A stretch of 64,000 bases of DNA, from NCBI GenBank assembly GCA_042434945.1, contig CP170191.1, positions 3,162,001-3,226,000 of the forward strand. The letters are read 5' to 3'. The notes under the pieces are model-generated. The model ran no database searches and was not told the origin of the DNA. It saw only the letters and a list, made by a program, of their open reading frames with translations. Source of the stretch: Escherichia hormaechei_A. GTDB lineage: Bacteria > Pseudomonadota > Gammaproteobacteria > Enterobacterales > Enterobacteriaceae. Below, piece after piece: positions 37,667 through 46,787 of the stretch. The position numbers and the translations under genes were made by a program. Numbering within the stretch: position 1 is the first letter of the stretch; every line of letters begins with the position of its first letter.

Positions 37667-38680
37667 TCAGCGATGCGGGCCGTCAATGACGGAGTCGCGC
37701 AGGATAAGCTCGCCGGAAAAGGTTTGCTGAGGCTTAAACTCACCGCCGTCGAGCATGAAAATCATACGGCTGATGGTCTCCTGAATCATCTCCGTTACTG
37801 GAATACGCACGCTGGAGAGGGACGGCACGATATAGGGCGCGATTGCCACGTCGTCAAAGCCGATGACGGACACTGCGCCCGGCGTGGCGACGCCGCTCTC
37901 GTGCAGCTGCCTGATGGCGCCAATCGCCATGTCGTCGTTACTCGCCACCAGCGCGGTAAACGCTTCGCCGCGGGTGAGCAACTGAGAGACCGCCGCCGCG
38001 CCGCTGGCCGGGTTCCACTTCCCTTCGGCGATCAGCGCGTCGCGAACTGCAATCCCGTGCTGCGCCAGCGCGTCCCTGTAACCGGAAAGACGCTCCACCC
38101 CGGTGGGGGAATCCAGCGAACCGGTGATAAACGCAATCTCCCGGTGGCCTTTCTCAATCAGCTGCGATACCGCGTCCTGACACGACGCTTTATGATCGGA
38201 CCAGACGCTGTGACTGCTGTTTTTCCGCAAACGGCGGTTGAGCACCATGATCGGCTGCTCGCATTTCTCAATGATCTCGTCCAGCGCTTCCACGCTCAGA
38301 AAACGCGGATAGATGATTACCGCGTCGCAGCGCATGTCGAGCAGGTACTGGATCGCCTCGCGCTCCTCTTCGGCGCTGTGCTTGCCGTCCGCCAGGATCA
38401 GCTGACGCCCCTTCTCTTCCGTCATCCGCGCGGCGTTAAACAGCAGCTCGCTAAAGTAGACCCCATGGTACAGGGTGTTCGTCACCACCAGCCCCAGAGT
38501 CTGGGTGCGTTTGGTCGCCAGGTTTCGCGCCAGCAGATTGGGGCGATACCCGCTCTCTTCGATGGCCTGAAAAACCCGGTCTTTCGTCTCCTGGCTGACG
38601 TAACCGTTCCCCGACAGTACCCGGGAGACCGTCGCTTTTGATACGCCTGCCCGCTTCGCCACTTCCAGCATCGTGGTCAT
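37667..38680 (-). CDS. ascG: AscG, LacI-family repressor of the asc operon
   Basis: A 337-residue LacI/GalR repressor of ascFB. The start is the ATG of MTTMLEVAKRAG; 14 upstream codons are unsupported. Helix-turn-helix at residues 3-25 with VSKATVSRVLSGNGYVS and hinge near LLARNLATKRT, then a periplasmic-binding-protein-like sensor domain. Divergent from ascF, with a matching operator in the gap. The protein differs from E. coli AscG at many positions (for example the C-terminal LRDSVIDGPHR), in contrast to ascF and ascB. Confidence 0.95.
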   Translation of the reverse strand: MTTMLEVAKRAGVSKATVSRVLSGNGYVSQETKDRVFQAIEESGYRPNLLARNLATKRTQTLGLVVTNTLYHGVYFSELLFNAARMTEEKGRQLILADGKHSAEEEREAIQYLLDMRCDAVIIYPRFLSVEALDEIIEKCEQPIMVLNRRLRKNSSHSVWSDHKASCQDAVSQLIEKGHREIAFITGSLDSPTGVERLSGYRDALAQHGIAVRDALIAEGKWNPASGAAAVSQLLTRGEAFTALVASNDDMAIGAIRQLHESGVATPGAVSVIGFDDVAIAPYIVPSLSSVRIPVTEMIQETISRMIFMLDGGEFKPQQTFSGELILRDSVIDGPHR

Positions 38681-38769
38681 ATTATTATTCCGTCTGAACC
38701 TGATGGGCGCAGTGTACTGCACCGCAGAAAAATTGTCGCAGCGGCGTTATCACGCTTTTTACGGCCACG

Positions 38770-38785
38770 AGTGATCGTCATCACG
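38770..38785. promoter_or_regulatory. Candidate CRP site of ascFB
   Basis: AGTGATCGTCATCACG matches the CRP palindrome TGTGA-N6-TCACA in both half-site cores, 124 bases before ascF, as expected for a catabolite-controlled sugar operon. Confidence 0.65.
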
Positions 38786-38845
38786 AAACGAAAAAATGCA
38801 TAAAAAGTGATCTTGTTTCATTAAAAGAAACTCATGATGATTGTG

Positions 38846-38859
38846 TGAAACCGGTTTCC
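38846..38859. promoter_or_regulatory. AscG operator
   Basis: TGAAACCGGTTTCC contains the perfect palindrome GAAACCGGTTTC, a classic LacI-family operator and very close to the AscG consensus TGAAACCGGTTTCA. It lies 35 bases before ascF. Confidence 0.85.
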
Positions 38860-38893
38860 TACACTTCTCACAACGATAACAGGATAAAATCCG

Positions 38894-40354
38894 ATGGCCA
38901 AAAATTATGCGGCGCTGGCACGCCTCGGTGATAGCGGCACTGGGCGGCGTTGATAACATCTCGGCGGTCACGCACTGTATGACGCGGTTGCGCTTTGTTA
39001 TCAAAGATGATGCACTTATCGACAGCCCGACGTTAAAAAACCATCCCCGGCGTGCTCGGCGTGGGTACGTAGTGACAACCAGTGTCAGGTGATTATCGGC
39101 AATACCGTTTCACAAGCCTTTCAGGAAGTCGTCAGCCTGCTGCCGGGAGATATGCAGCCCGCACAGCCCGTGGGTAAACCCAAACTCACGCTACGTCGCA
39201 TTGGTGCGGGGATCCTCGATGCGCTGATCGGCACCATGTCACCGCTGATCCCGGCGATTATCGGCGGATCGATGGTCAAACTGCTGGCAATGATCCTCGA
39301 GATGAGCGGCGTGCTGACAAAAGGATCGCCGACCTTAACCATTCTGAATGTGATTGGTGACGGTGCTTTCTTCTTCCTGCCGCTGATGGTCGCGGCATCT
39401 GCCGCCATCAAATTTAAAACCAATATGTCGCTGGCGATTGCCATCGCGGGTGTGCTGGTACATCCGAGTTTTATTGAACTGATGGCGAAAGCGGCCCAGG
39501 GTGAACATGTCGAATTTGCCCTGATTCCGGTCACCGCGGTGAAATACACCTACACGGTGATCCCGGCGCTGGTGATGACCTGGTGCCTGTCATATATCGA
39601 ACGCTGGGTGGACAGCATTACACCGGCGGTGACCAAAAACTTCCTCAAACCAATGCTGATTGTGTTGATTGCCGCACCGCTGGCAATCCTGCTGATTGGC
39701 CCGATTGGTATCTGGATCGGTAGCGCCATTTCGGCGCTGGTTTACACCATTCATGGTTATCTGGGCTGGCTTTCAGTCGCCATTATGGGCGCGCTGTGGC
39801 CTCTGCTGGTAATGACCGGGATGCACCGCGTCTTTACGCCAACCATCATTCAGACCATTGCCGAAACCGGCAAAGAAGGGATGGTCATGCCGTCAGAGAT
39901 CGGCGCTAACCTGTCGCTGGGCGGTTCATCACTGGCAGTGGCGTGGAAAACGAAAAACCCGGAACTGCGTCAGACGGCGCTGGCTGCGGCGGCATCAGCC
40001 ATTATGGCGGGGATTTCCGAACCGGCGTTATATGGCGTGGCGATCCGCCTGAAACGTCCGCTTATCGCCAGTCTTATCAGCGGTTTTATTTGCGGCGCGG
40101 TTGCCGGTATGGCGGGGCTTGCCAGCCACTCAATGGCAGCGCCGGGGCTATTTACCAGCGTGCAGTTCTTCGATCCGGCGAATCCAATGAGCATCGTCTG
40201 GGTGTTCGCGGTCATGGCGCTGGCGGTGGTGCTGTCGTTTATCCTCACACTGTTGCTCGGCTTTGAGGATATTCCTGTTGAGGAAGCGGCTGCCCAGGCG
40301 CGAAAGTATCAGAGCGTACAACCGACCGTCGCCAAAGAAGTAAGTCTTAATTGA
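38894..40354 (+). pseudogene. ascF: AscF, arbutin/salicin/cellobiose PTS EIIBC, three apparent one-base insertions
   Basis: Beta-glucoside-specific PTS permease, 485 residues in E. coli. From the ATG of MAKNYAALAR the frame breaks at an extra c (38923-38924), an extra a (39035-39040) and an extra g (39063-39065). Together they add exactly three bases, so the frame is right again from about 39066 to the stop. The EIIB phosphorylation cysteine lies in the shifted part (AVTHCMTRLRF). The long EIIC membrane part is intact and matches E. coli AscF. The three extra bases, all in short runs, suggest sequence error; if real the gene would make no EIIB domain. Confidence 0.88.
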
Positions 40355-40362
40355 GGATGAAA

Positions 40363-41787
40363 ATGTCAGTATTTCCAGAAAGTTTTTTATGGGGCGGCGC
40401 GCTTGCCGCCAACCAGTCTGAAGGTGCGTTCCGTGAAGGTGACAAAGGTCTGACCACTGTCGATATGATCCCACACGGCGAGCATCGAATGGCGGTGAAA
40501 CTGGGGCTGGAAAAACGTTTTCAGTTGCGAGATGACGAGTTTTATCCCAGCCATGAGGCGACGGATTTTTATCATCGTTATAAAGAAGATATCGCCCTGA
40601 TGGCAGAGATGGGATTCAAGGTTTTCCGTACCTCAATTGCCTGGAGCCGTCTCTTTCCGCAGGGCGATGAAATCACGCCCAATCAGCAGGGCATTGCTTT
40701 TTATCGTTCTGTCTTTGAAGAGTGTAAAAAGTACGGTATCGAACCGCTGGTCACGTTGTGCCACTTCGATGTGCCGATGCATCTGGTCACCGAATATGGC
40801 TCCTGGCGTAACCGCAAGCTGGTGGAGTTTTTCAGCCGCTACGCCAGAACCTGCTTTGAAGCATTTGATGGTCTGGTGAAATACTGGCTAACCTTCAATG
40901 AAATCAACATTATGTTGCATAGCCCGTTCTCCGGCGCGGGTCTGGTGTTTGAAGAAGGTGAAAATCAGGATCAGGTGAAATATCAGGCCGCGCATCACCA
41001 GCTGGTTGCCAGTGCGCTAGCCACCAAAATCGCCCATGAGGTTAACCCGCAAAATCAGGTGGGCTGTATGCTGGCGGGCGGTAACTTCTACCCTTACAGT
41101 TGCAAGCCGGAAGATGTCTGGGCGGCGCTGGAGAAAGACCGGGAAAACCTGTTTTTTATCGATGTGCAGGCGCGGGGCACGTATCCGGCTTACTCTGCCC
41201 GCGTATTCCGCGAAAAAGGGGTAACCATCAACAAAGCACCGGGCGATGATGAAATCCTGAAAAACACCGTCGATTTTGTCTCTTTCAGCTATTACGCCTC
41301 GCGCTGCGCCTCGGCGGAGATGAACGCCAACAACAGCAGTGCGGCGAACGTGGTGAAATCGCTGCGTAATCCGTATCTACAGGTGAGCGACTGGGGCTGG
41401 GGAATTGATCCACTCGGTCTGCGTATCACCATGAATATGATGTACGATCGTTATCAGAAGCCGCTGTTTCTGGTGGAAAACGGCCTGGGCGCAAAAGATG
41501 AATTTGCTGCCAATGGCGAGATTAACGACGACTATCGCATCAGCTACTTACGCGAACATATCCGCGCAATGGGCGAAGCGATTGCAGACGGCATTCCGCT
41601 GATGGGCTACACCACATGGGGCTGTATTGATTTAGTTTCCGCCTCTACGGGTGAAATGAGCAAACGCTACGGCTTTGTCTTTGTTGACCGTGACGACGCA
41701 GGCAACGGTACGCTGACGCGCACGCGTAAGAAATCATTCTGGTGGTATAAAAAAGTGATTGCCAGTAATGGGGAAGATTTAGAGTAG
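40363..41787 (+). CDS. ascB: AscB, 6-phospho-beta-glucosidase
   Basis: Glycoside hydrolase family 1 enzyme that cleaves phosphorylated aryl-beta-glucosides brought in by AscF, 474 residues. The acid/base glutamate is in LTFNEIN (about residues 175-181) and the nucleophile glutamate in FLVENGLG; the N-terminal signature FLWGGALAANQSEGA is also present. I use the ATG of MSVFPESF, 9 bases after ascF. E. coli-like throughout. Confidence 0.97.
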   Translation: MSVFPESFLWGGALAANQSEGAFREGDKGLTTVDMIPHGEHRMAVKLGLEKRFQLRDDEFYPSHEATDFYHRYKEDIALMAEMGFKVFRTSIAWSRLFPQGDEITPNQQGIAFYRSVFEECKKYGIEPLVTLCHFDVPMHLVTEYGSWRNRKLVEFFSRYARTCFEAFDGLVKYWLTFNEINIMLHSPFSGAGLVFEEGENQDQVKYQAAHHQLVASALATKIAHEVNPQNQVGCMLAGGNFYPYSCKPEDVWAALEKDRENLFFIDVQARGTYPAYSARVFREKGVTINKAPGDDEILKNTVDFVSFSYYASRCASAEMNANNSSAANVVKSLRNPYLQVSDWGWGIDPLGLRITMNMMYDRYQKPLFLVENGLGAKDEFAANGEINDDYRISYLREHIRAMGEAIADGIPLMGYTTWGCIDLVSASTGEMSKRYGFVFVDRDDAGNGTLTRTRKKSFWWYKKVIASNGEDLE

Positions 41788-41794
41788 GTAACAG

Positions 41795-41874
41795 TGCCGG
41801 ATGCGGCGTGAACGCCTTATCCGGCCTACATGTCGCACGAACCATGAAGGCCCGATAAGCGCAGCGCATCGGGC
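41795..41874. repeat. Paired REP units (BIME), E. coli style
   Basis: tgccggatgcggcgtgaacg and an inverted unit cgataagcgcagcgcatcgg lie 8 bases after ascB. E. coli-type REP sequence; probably ends or protects the asc transcript. Confidence 0.85.
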
Positions 41875-41945
41875 AATTTAGCATTTGGCATCAGAGCTGG
41901 TTCACCCCATCAAGAACATCCCTGTCCTGATTCCTTAATGAAAAA

Positions 41946-42416
41946 CTACTCTTCTTCCACCGCTAACTGCGCGAAGCCGCCATTTCCTTCCCAGCCTTCC
42001 AGTCGTTGATAAACGGTTTCTACCGCATCTTTAATCGGCTGGGTCATCGGGTAGTAAAAGCCGACGATATCCGGCTGAATGCCGAGGAAAATCACTTCGC
42101 CAATATCTTCTTTCAACTGGTCGATAAGGTAATTCAACGGCATGTTATGGGTAGTCATCATAAACATCTCGGCGATATCATCCGGGTCGATGATGCGGAT
42201 CTCGCCGGGGTTTAGCCCCATATCCGTGGCGTCGACAATCAGCAGTCGTGTCGGGCGCAGTTCACGGATAGCGACGATGTCGTTTTCCGGTGCGCTACCG
42301 CCGTCAATCACCACCCAGTTACCTTTCGGCGCGGCGGCGCACTTTTCCGCCAGCAGCGGACCTGCGCCATCATCGCCCATCATGCTATTGCCAACACAGA
42401 GTAAAACGTCAGTCAC
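41946..42416 (-). CDS. hycI: HycI, hydrogenase 3 maturation endopeptidase
   Basis: Cleaves the C-terminal tail of HycE after nickel is inserted; 156 residues. The nickel-sensing acidic residues and histidine of the HybD/HycI family are present: Asp16 (MMGDDGAG), Asp62 (IVDATDMG) and His90 (TTHNMPL). Last gene of the hyc operon; its start overlaps the hycH stop by 8 bases. E. coli-like. Confidence 0.96.
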   Translation of the reverse strand: MTDVLLCVGNSMMGDDGAGPLLAEKCAAAPKGNWVVIDGGSAPENDIVAIRELRPTRLLIVDATDMGLNPGEIRIIDPDDIAEMFMMTTHNMPLNYLIDQLKEDIGEVIFLGIQPDIVGFYYPMTQPIKDAVETVYQRLEGWEGNGGFAQLAVEEE

Positions 42417-42819
42417 GCAGTCTCCTCACCATCAAATAGATGGCGTTTTCCTGATGAATATCATGCAGCATACTTAACAGCATTGTACTCCATTCCTGCT
42501 GCTGCGAAGTTTGCGCTGCCCGGGCTTTATCGAATGCGTTGGCCAGCATCGGCACATGGTTAATGTCGATGACGATCTCACCATATTTCGGCACGCCTTC
42601 CATTTTGCGGCGGGCTTCACTGCCTGCCTCCAGAGTGGCAATCCATGCCAGATATTCATCCCACGGGCAGGTGAGCGCCGCTTCCAGGCAATCGATAACC
42701 CCAAGGTGGTGACCAATCGCCAGGCTGTAATAGACCACCTGCTGCGCCTCGGCGGGCGTGGCATCGTTCTCATCAATAAATTTACGGCTCAGTTGACTGA
42801 ACACCACCTTTTCACTCAT
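42409..42819 (-). CDS. hycH: HycH, hydrogenase 3 assembly protein
   Basis: A 136-residue cytoplasmic protein needed for processing of the large subunit HycE; probably a chaperone. No catalytic motif is visible. Its start overlaps the hycG stop (ATGA). Matches E. coli HycH. Confidence 0.95.
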   Translation of the reverse strand: MSEKVVFSQLSRKFIDENDATPAEAQQVVYYSLAIGHHLGVIDCLEAALTCPWDEYLAWIATLEAGSEARRKMEGVPKYGEIVIDINHVPMLANAFDKARAAQTSQQQEWSTMLLSMLHDIHQENAIYLMVRRLRD

Positions 42820-43583
42820 CGGATACGCGCCTCTTCAACAACATGATTCAGATGGCTGACAATCTCGTTCAGACGCGGATCGTTTTCCGCTTCCAGCCAG
42901 CGTGCAACCTGTTCTTCGCCCTGCCCTAACTGTGTAAGGTAATCATCGGCAATCTGACGACCGTAACGATAACCCGCCAGGCGACGTGCTTCGCGATCCA
43001 CTTTCACGCGCAGCGGCTGCACCATATCGCCATGCAGGATCTCCGCCGGTTGTTCATCCAGTTCACCCGGCCCACGGGCGTGAATTTTCTGCTCCAGCAG
43101 GCCGAGCGCCATTGCAAAGCCGTACAGCGTGGCGGCAGGCGTTGGCGGGCAGCCAGGGATATAAACATCCACAGGGACAATTTTATCCGTACCGCCCCAC
43201 ACGCAGTAGAGATCGTGGAAGATCCCGCCGCTGTTACCGCAGGCACCGTAGGAGATACAAATTTTCGGGTCCGGCGCGGACTGCCACGCACGCAGCGCAG
43301 GGGATCGCATTGCACGGGTGACCGCGCCGGTAAACAGTAAAATATCCGCATGACGCGGTGAAGGAACGACTTTAATGCCGAAGCGTTCTGCATCAAACAG
43401 CGGCGATAAAGTGGCGAAAATTTCGATTTCGCAACCGTTGCAGCCGCCGCAGTCCACGCGGTAAACATAGGCAGAACGTTTGATTTTTTTCAGTAACGAC
43501 GCCTTCATGCTGGCGATGGATTCATCCACCGTCATGGGGACCGGAATGCCGTTGGCGTCACGGGAGCCTAATAAATTGCTCAT
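42816..43583 (-). CDS. hycG: HycG, hydrogenase 3 small subunit
   Basis: A 255-residue NuoB-like subunit that carries the proximal [4Fe-4S] cluster of formate hydrogenlyase. Cluster ligands in VDCGGCNGCEIEI (about residues 44-56), SYGACGNSGG and GCPPTPAAT. It overlaps hycF by one base. Like other group 4 hydrogenases it lacks a twin-arginine signal, so it stays on the cytoplasmic face. E. coli-like. Confidence 0.96.
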   Translation of the reverse strand: MSNLLGSRDANGIPVPMTVDESIASMKASLLKKIKRSAYVYRVDCGGCNGCEIEIFATLSPLFDAERFGIKVVPSPRHADILLFTGAVTRAMRSPALRAWQSAPDPKICISYGACGNSGGIFHDLYCVWGGTDKIVPVDVYIPGCPPTPAATLYGFAMALGLLEQKIHARGPGELDEQPAEILHGDMVQPLRVKVDREARRLAGYRYGRQIADDYLTQLGQGEEQVARWLEAENDPRLNEIVSHLNHVVEEARIR

Positions 43584-44125
43584 CAGATGGCCTCTTTCAT
43601 ATGGCGAGTCAGTTCAATACGGTCGGACGGCACCAGGCATTTCTGGCGCTTACATTCCGGGCAAGTCTCAAAGCTTTCGCGGTGGTTTTCCGCGCGGCTG
43701 TCGCCGTTGTGCTTAAGCAACGCAATGGCGTAGTCGATCTCTTTCTGGACGGCGAAAGGACGATTGCAGACGCGGCAGTTGCACAGCGCGAAGCGGGACT
43801 GTTGCAGGAAGTCTTCTTTCTTCCACACCGCCAGTTCGTACTCTTGCGACAGTTTGATCGCCGCCGTCGGGCAGACTTCTTCGCAGCGTCCACAGAAGAT
43901 GCAGCGCCCAAGATTAAACTCCCAGGCAAGCTCTCCTGTGGCGAGGTCAGTTTCAACCGTTAAGGCGTTTGACGGGCAGGCATTGACGCAGGCCGCGCAG
44001 CCGATGCACTGCTGCGGGTTCTGCTCTGGCTTACCACGGAAGTTTTTATCAACCGCAATCGGCTCCAGCGGATAAGACGAGGTCGCCGTGCCGGTTTTGA
44101 TGACTTTTTTGATAAAGGTAAACAT
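43583..44125 (-). CDS. hycF: HycF, two-cluster ferredoxin subunit of formate hydrogenlyase
   Basis: A 180-residue NuoI-like iron-sulfur protein with two [4Fe-4S] motifs (CIGCAACVNAC and CIFCGRCEEVC) and extra cysteines later (CNCRVCNRPF, CPECKRQKC) that may bind metal. It passes electrons between HycB and HycG. Lies 9 bases after hycE. E. coli-like. Confidence 0.96.
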   Translation of the reverse strand: MFTFIKKVIKTGTATSSYPLEPIAVDKNFRGKPEQNPQQCIGCAACVNACPSNALTVETDLATGELAWEFNLGRCIFCGRCEEVCPTAAIKLSQEYELAVWKKEDFLQQSRFALCNCRVCNRPFAVQKEIDYAIALLKHNGDSRAENHRESFETCPECKRQKCLVPSDRIELTRHMKEAI

Positions 44126-44134
44126 GGCGATTCC

Positions 44135-45844
44135 TTATTTCAGCGGCGAGTTTTTACGCTCAATGCTGTAACGCTCGAGTTCTTTGTACGGCACCACTTT
44201 GCTCTTCTTCTTACGCACATCGACCACGGTCATGCGGTCGGTACAGGAGTAGCAAGGGTCGAGGCTACCGATAATCAGCGGCGCATCGGAAACGGTGTTG
44301 CCGCGCAGCATGTAGCGCAGGGTCGGCCAGTTCGCGTAGGTCGCGGCACGGCAGCGCCAGCGGTACAGCTTCTGGTTGTCGCCGGTCATGCTCCAGTGGA
44401 TATCATCGCCGCGCGGCGCTTCGGCAAAGCCCAGCGCAAAGCGGTGCGGAATGTAGGTAAAGCCTTCCACCATCAGTGGGCCACCCGGCAGGTTATCCAG
44501 ACCGTAGTCGATCATGTTCAGCGCGGTATAGACTTCGTTGATACGCACTTTCAGACGGGAAATAACGTCGCAGTCCTGCTCGCTGTGGACTTCCATTGGC
44601 AGCAGGCCATAGCCGACAAACGGGTGATCGGCGCGGGTATCACGGGCGTGACCGCTGGCACGGACCATCGGGCCGACGTTACTGAAGTCGCGAGCGATTT
44701 CCGGGTCCAGACGACCAATGCCGACAGTGCGCTGTTCCATGTTCGGAGTGCTCAGCAGCACATCCACCAGCTCCTGCACTTCACGACGCATCTGTTGTGC
44801 CAGCTGGCGGGTCTGGATCATGTCGTCTTTCAGCAGATCGCGACGAATCCCGCCGATCAAGTTCAGGCCGTAGGTTTTACGCGCACCGGTAAGGATCTCT
44901 GCCATTTTCATGGAGGTTTCACGCACGCGGAAGAACTGCATAAAGCCGGAGTCGAAGCCGGTAAAGTGACAGGCCAGGCCAAGGTTGAGCAGATGCGAGT
45001 GCAAGCGTTCTACCTCCAGCAGAATGGCGCGGATCATCTGCGCACGTTCTGGCACCTGAATACCCATCGCGTTTTCCACCGACGTGGTGTAGGCGGTGCT
45101 GTGGGCAAAGCCGCAGATCCCGCACACACGGTCAGAGAGGAAGGTCACTTCGTTATAACCCATACGGGTTTCCGCCAGTTTTTCCATGCCGCGATGGACG
45201 TAGAACAGACGGTAATCGGCGTCGATAATGTTTTCGCCATCGACGAACAGACGGAAGTGGCCCGGTTCATCAGAAGTGACGTGCAGCGGACCAATCGGCA
45301 CGACGTTGTTTTTCTTGTCGCCCAGTTCGTTGATGAACTCGTAGGTTTCAGCATCGGTGGTCGGTGCCGGACGCTGACGATAATCCATGCTGTCTTTACG
45401 CAGCGGATAAAGTTCATCCGGCCAGTCATCCGGCAGCACCAGACGACGTTCATCCGGCAGACCAACCGGAATCAAACCGTACATATCGCGCACTTCACGC
45501 TCGCCCCACACCGCCGCCGGAACGCGCGGCGTCACGGACGGATATTCCGGTTTGTTGGCGTCAACTTCGACGCGAACCGTAATCCAACACTTAGTGCCCT
45601 TCTCCATCGACAGCACGTAGTAAACGGCGTAATGACCATTCAGTTTGCGTTCGTCGTTACCAAACAGCACCGACAGCCAGCCACCCTGTTTGTAGTAAAG
45701 AAACTCCACCACTTCCGGCAGGTAGTTCACCTTTACGGTGACAGTCAGCTGATCTTTGGTCTGCCAGGCGTGGTCCAGCACGACGCCCGGAAATGCCTCA
45801 TTCAGCGCGGCGAGATAATGTTGACCTAATTTTTCTTCAGACAT
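44135..45844 (-). CDS. hycE: HycE, hydrogenase 3 large catalytic subunit
   Basis: Nickel-iron hydrogenase subunit that reduces protons to H2, 569 residues. The ATG of MSEEKLGQHY is used, seven codons inside the longest frame. N-terminal NuoC-like domain at about residues 1-165, then NuoD-like catalytic domain with both nickel-ligand motifs, CGICGFAH and CYSCTDR. The tail after CTDR (MTVVDVRKKK onward) is the peptide removed by HycI. E. coli-like. Confidence 0.97.
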   Translation of the reverse strand: MSEEKLGQHYLAALNEAFPGVVLDHAWQTKDQLTVTVKVNYLPEVVEFLYYKQGGWLSVLFGNDERKLNGHYAVYYVLSMEKGTKCWITVRVEVDANKPEYPSVTPRVPAAVWGEREVRDMYGLIPVGLPDERRLVLPDDWPDELYPLRKDSMDYRQRPAPTTDAETYEFINELGDKKNNVVPIGPLHVTSDEPGHFRLFVDGENIIDADYRLFYVHRGMEKLAETRMGYNEVTFLSDRVCGICGFAHSTAYTTSVENAMGIQVPERAQMIRAILLEVERLHSHLLNLGLACHFTGFDSGFMQFFRVRETSMKMAEILTGARKTYGLNLIGGIRRDLLKDDMIQTRQLAQQMRREVQELVDVLLSTPNMEQRTVGIGRLDPEIARDFSNVGPMVRASGHARDTRADHPFVGYGLLPMEVHSEQDCDVISRLKVRINEVYTALNMIDYGLDNLPGGPLMVEGFTYIPHRFALGFAEAPRGDDIHWSMTGDNQKLYRWRCRAATYANWPTLRYMLRGNTVSDAPLIIGSLDPCYSCTDRMTVVDVRKKKSKVVPYKELERYSIERKNSPLK

Positions 45845-45861
45845 GCTCAAACTCTCTTTAA

Positions 45862-46785
45862 TCACGCCGCCAGCAAGGAGACGAACGCTAAAAATGCAAA
45901 GCCAAACCCAGCCCAGGTAATGCGCGGAGTAATATCAAGACGCAGACGGGCCATGCTGTTTTCGAACAGCGCGATAACCAGGACGCCGACCACCAGTTTT
46001 ACGATGGCAATCACCAGCGCCAGCAGCAGTCCACCGGCGGTGAAGGTTTCCATTTGTCCCCACGGAATAAACACCCCGACGAACATCTGCAACACCACCA
46101 GCTGTTTCAGGCTGATACCCCATTTCATGACGCCAAAGCCGCTGCCGCTGTATTCAGAGAGCGGGCCTTCCTGCAGCTCCTGCTCGGCTTCCGCCAGGTC
46201 GAACGGCAGTTTGCCCATTTCGATAAAGGTGGCGAACGCACAGGCACAAAGCGCCAGTACCAGCGGGATGCTCTGGCTCAGCGGCCAGTGATAAACGGTG
46301 TCGGTGATGTTGCTGATGTTGGTGGAACCGGCAACCTGTGCGGCAACCCACAGACCAAGCAGCAGCATCGGTTCGACCAGCACGCCAAGCATCGCTTCAC
46401 GGCTCGCGCCGATAGCGGTAAACGGGCTACCGGTATCCAGACCAGAAATGGCAAAGAAGAAACGCGCGATGGCAAAGAGATACAGTAAGGTGATCAAATC
46501 ACCCAGTTGCGGCAGCGGAGAACCGACGGTCACCACCGGCAGCGCAGTAGCGATAGTCAGCATGACGCCCACCATCACATACGGCGTCAGGCGGAACACC
46601 CAGCCGGAGGCATCCGGGCCAACGCTCTGGCGGCCCAGCAGTTTGAAAATGTCACGATACTCCTGCAACACACCCGGCCCACGACGGTTATGCAGACGGG
46701 CGCGCGCCACGCGGGTAATACCGGAGAGCAGCGGCGCAACGGCAAATAACACCAGCGCCTGAATTAACGGATATAAAACACTCAT
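45862..46785 (-). CDS. hycD: HycD, formate hydrogenlyase membrane subunit (NuoH-like)
   Basis: A 307-residue inner-membrane protein with about eight hydrophobic segments. It anchors the soluble arm of the complex and links it to HycC. The NuoH-like loop ELGKLPFDLAEAEQEL-type segment (here MGKLPFDLAEAEQELQEG, about residues 190-208) is present. It lies 2 bases after hycC. E. coli-like. Confidence 0.96.
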   Translation of the reverse strand: MSVLYPLIQALVLFAVAPLLSGITRVARARLHNRRGPGVLQEYRDIFKLLGRQSVGPDASGWVFRLTPYVMVGVMLTIATALPVVTVGSPLPQLGDLITLLYLFAIARFFFAISGLDTGSPFTAIGASREAMLGVLVEPMLLLGLWVAAQVAGSTNISNITDTVYHWPLSQSIPLVLALCACAFATFIEMGKLPFDLAEAEQELQEGPLSEYSGSGFGVMKWGISLKQLVVLQMFVGVFIPWGQMETFTAGGLLLALVIAIVKLVVGVLVIALFENSMARLRLDITPRITWAGFGFAFLAFVSLLAA

Positions 46786-46787
46786 TC

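Noticed and set aside
44396..45829. A 477-codon frame opposite hycE
   Set aside because: Shadow of hycE; it carries no motif and lies within a compact operon on the other strand.
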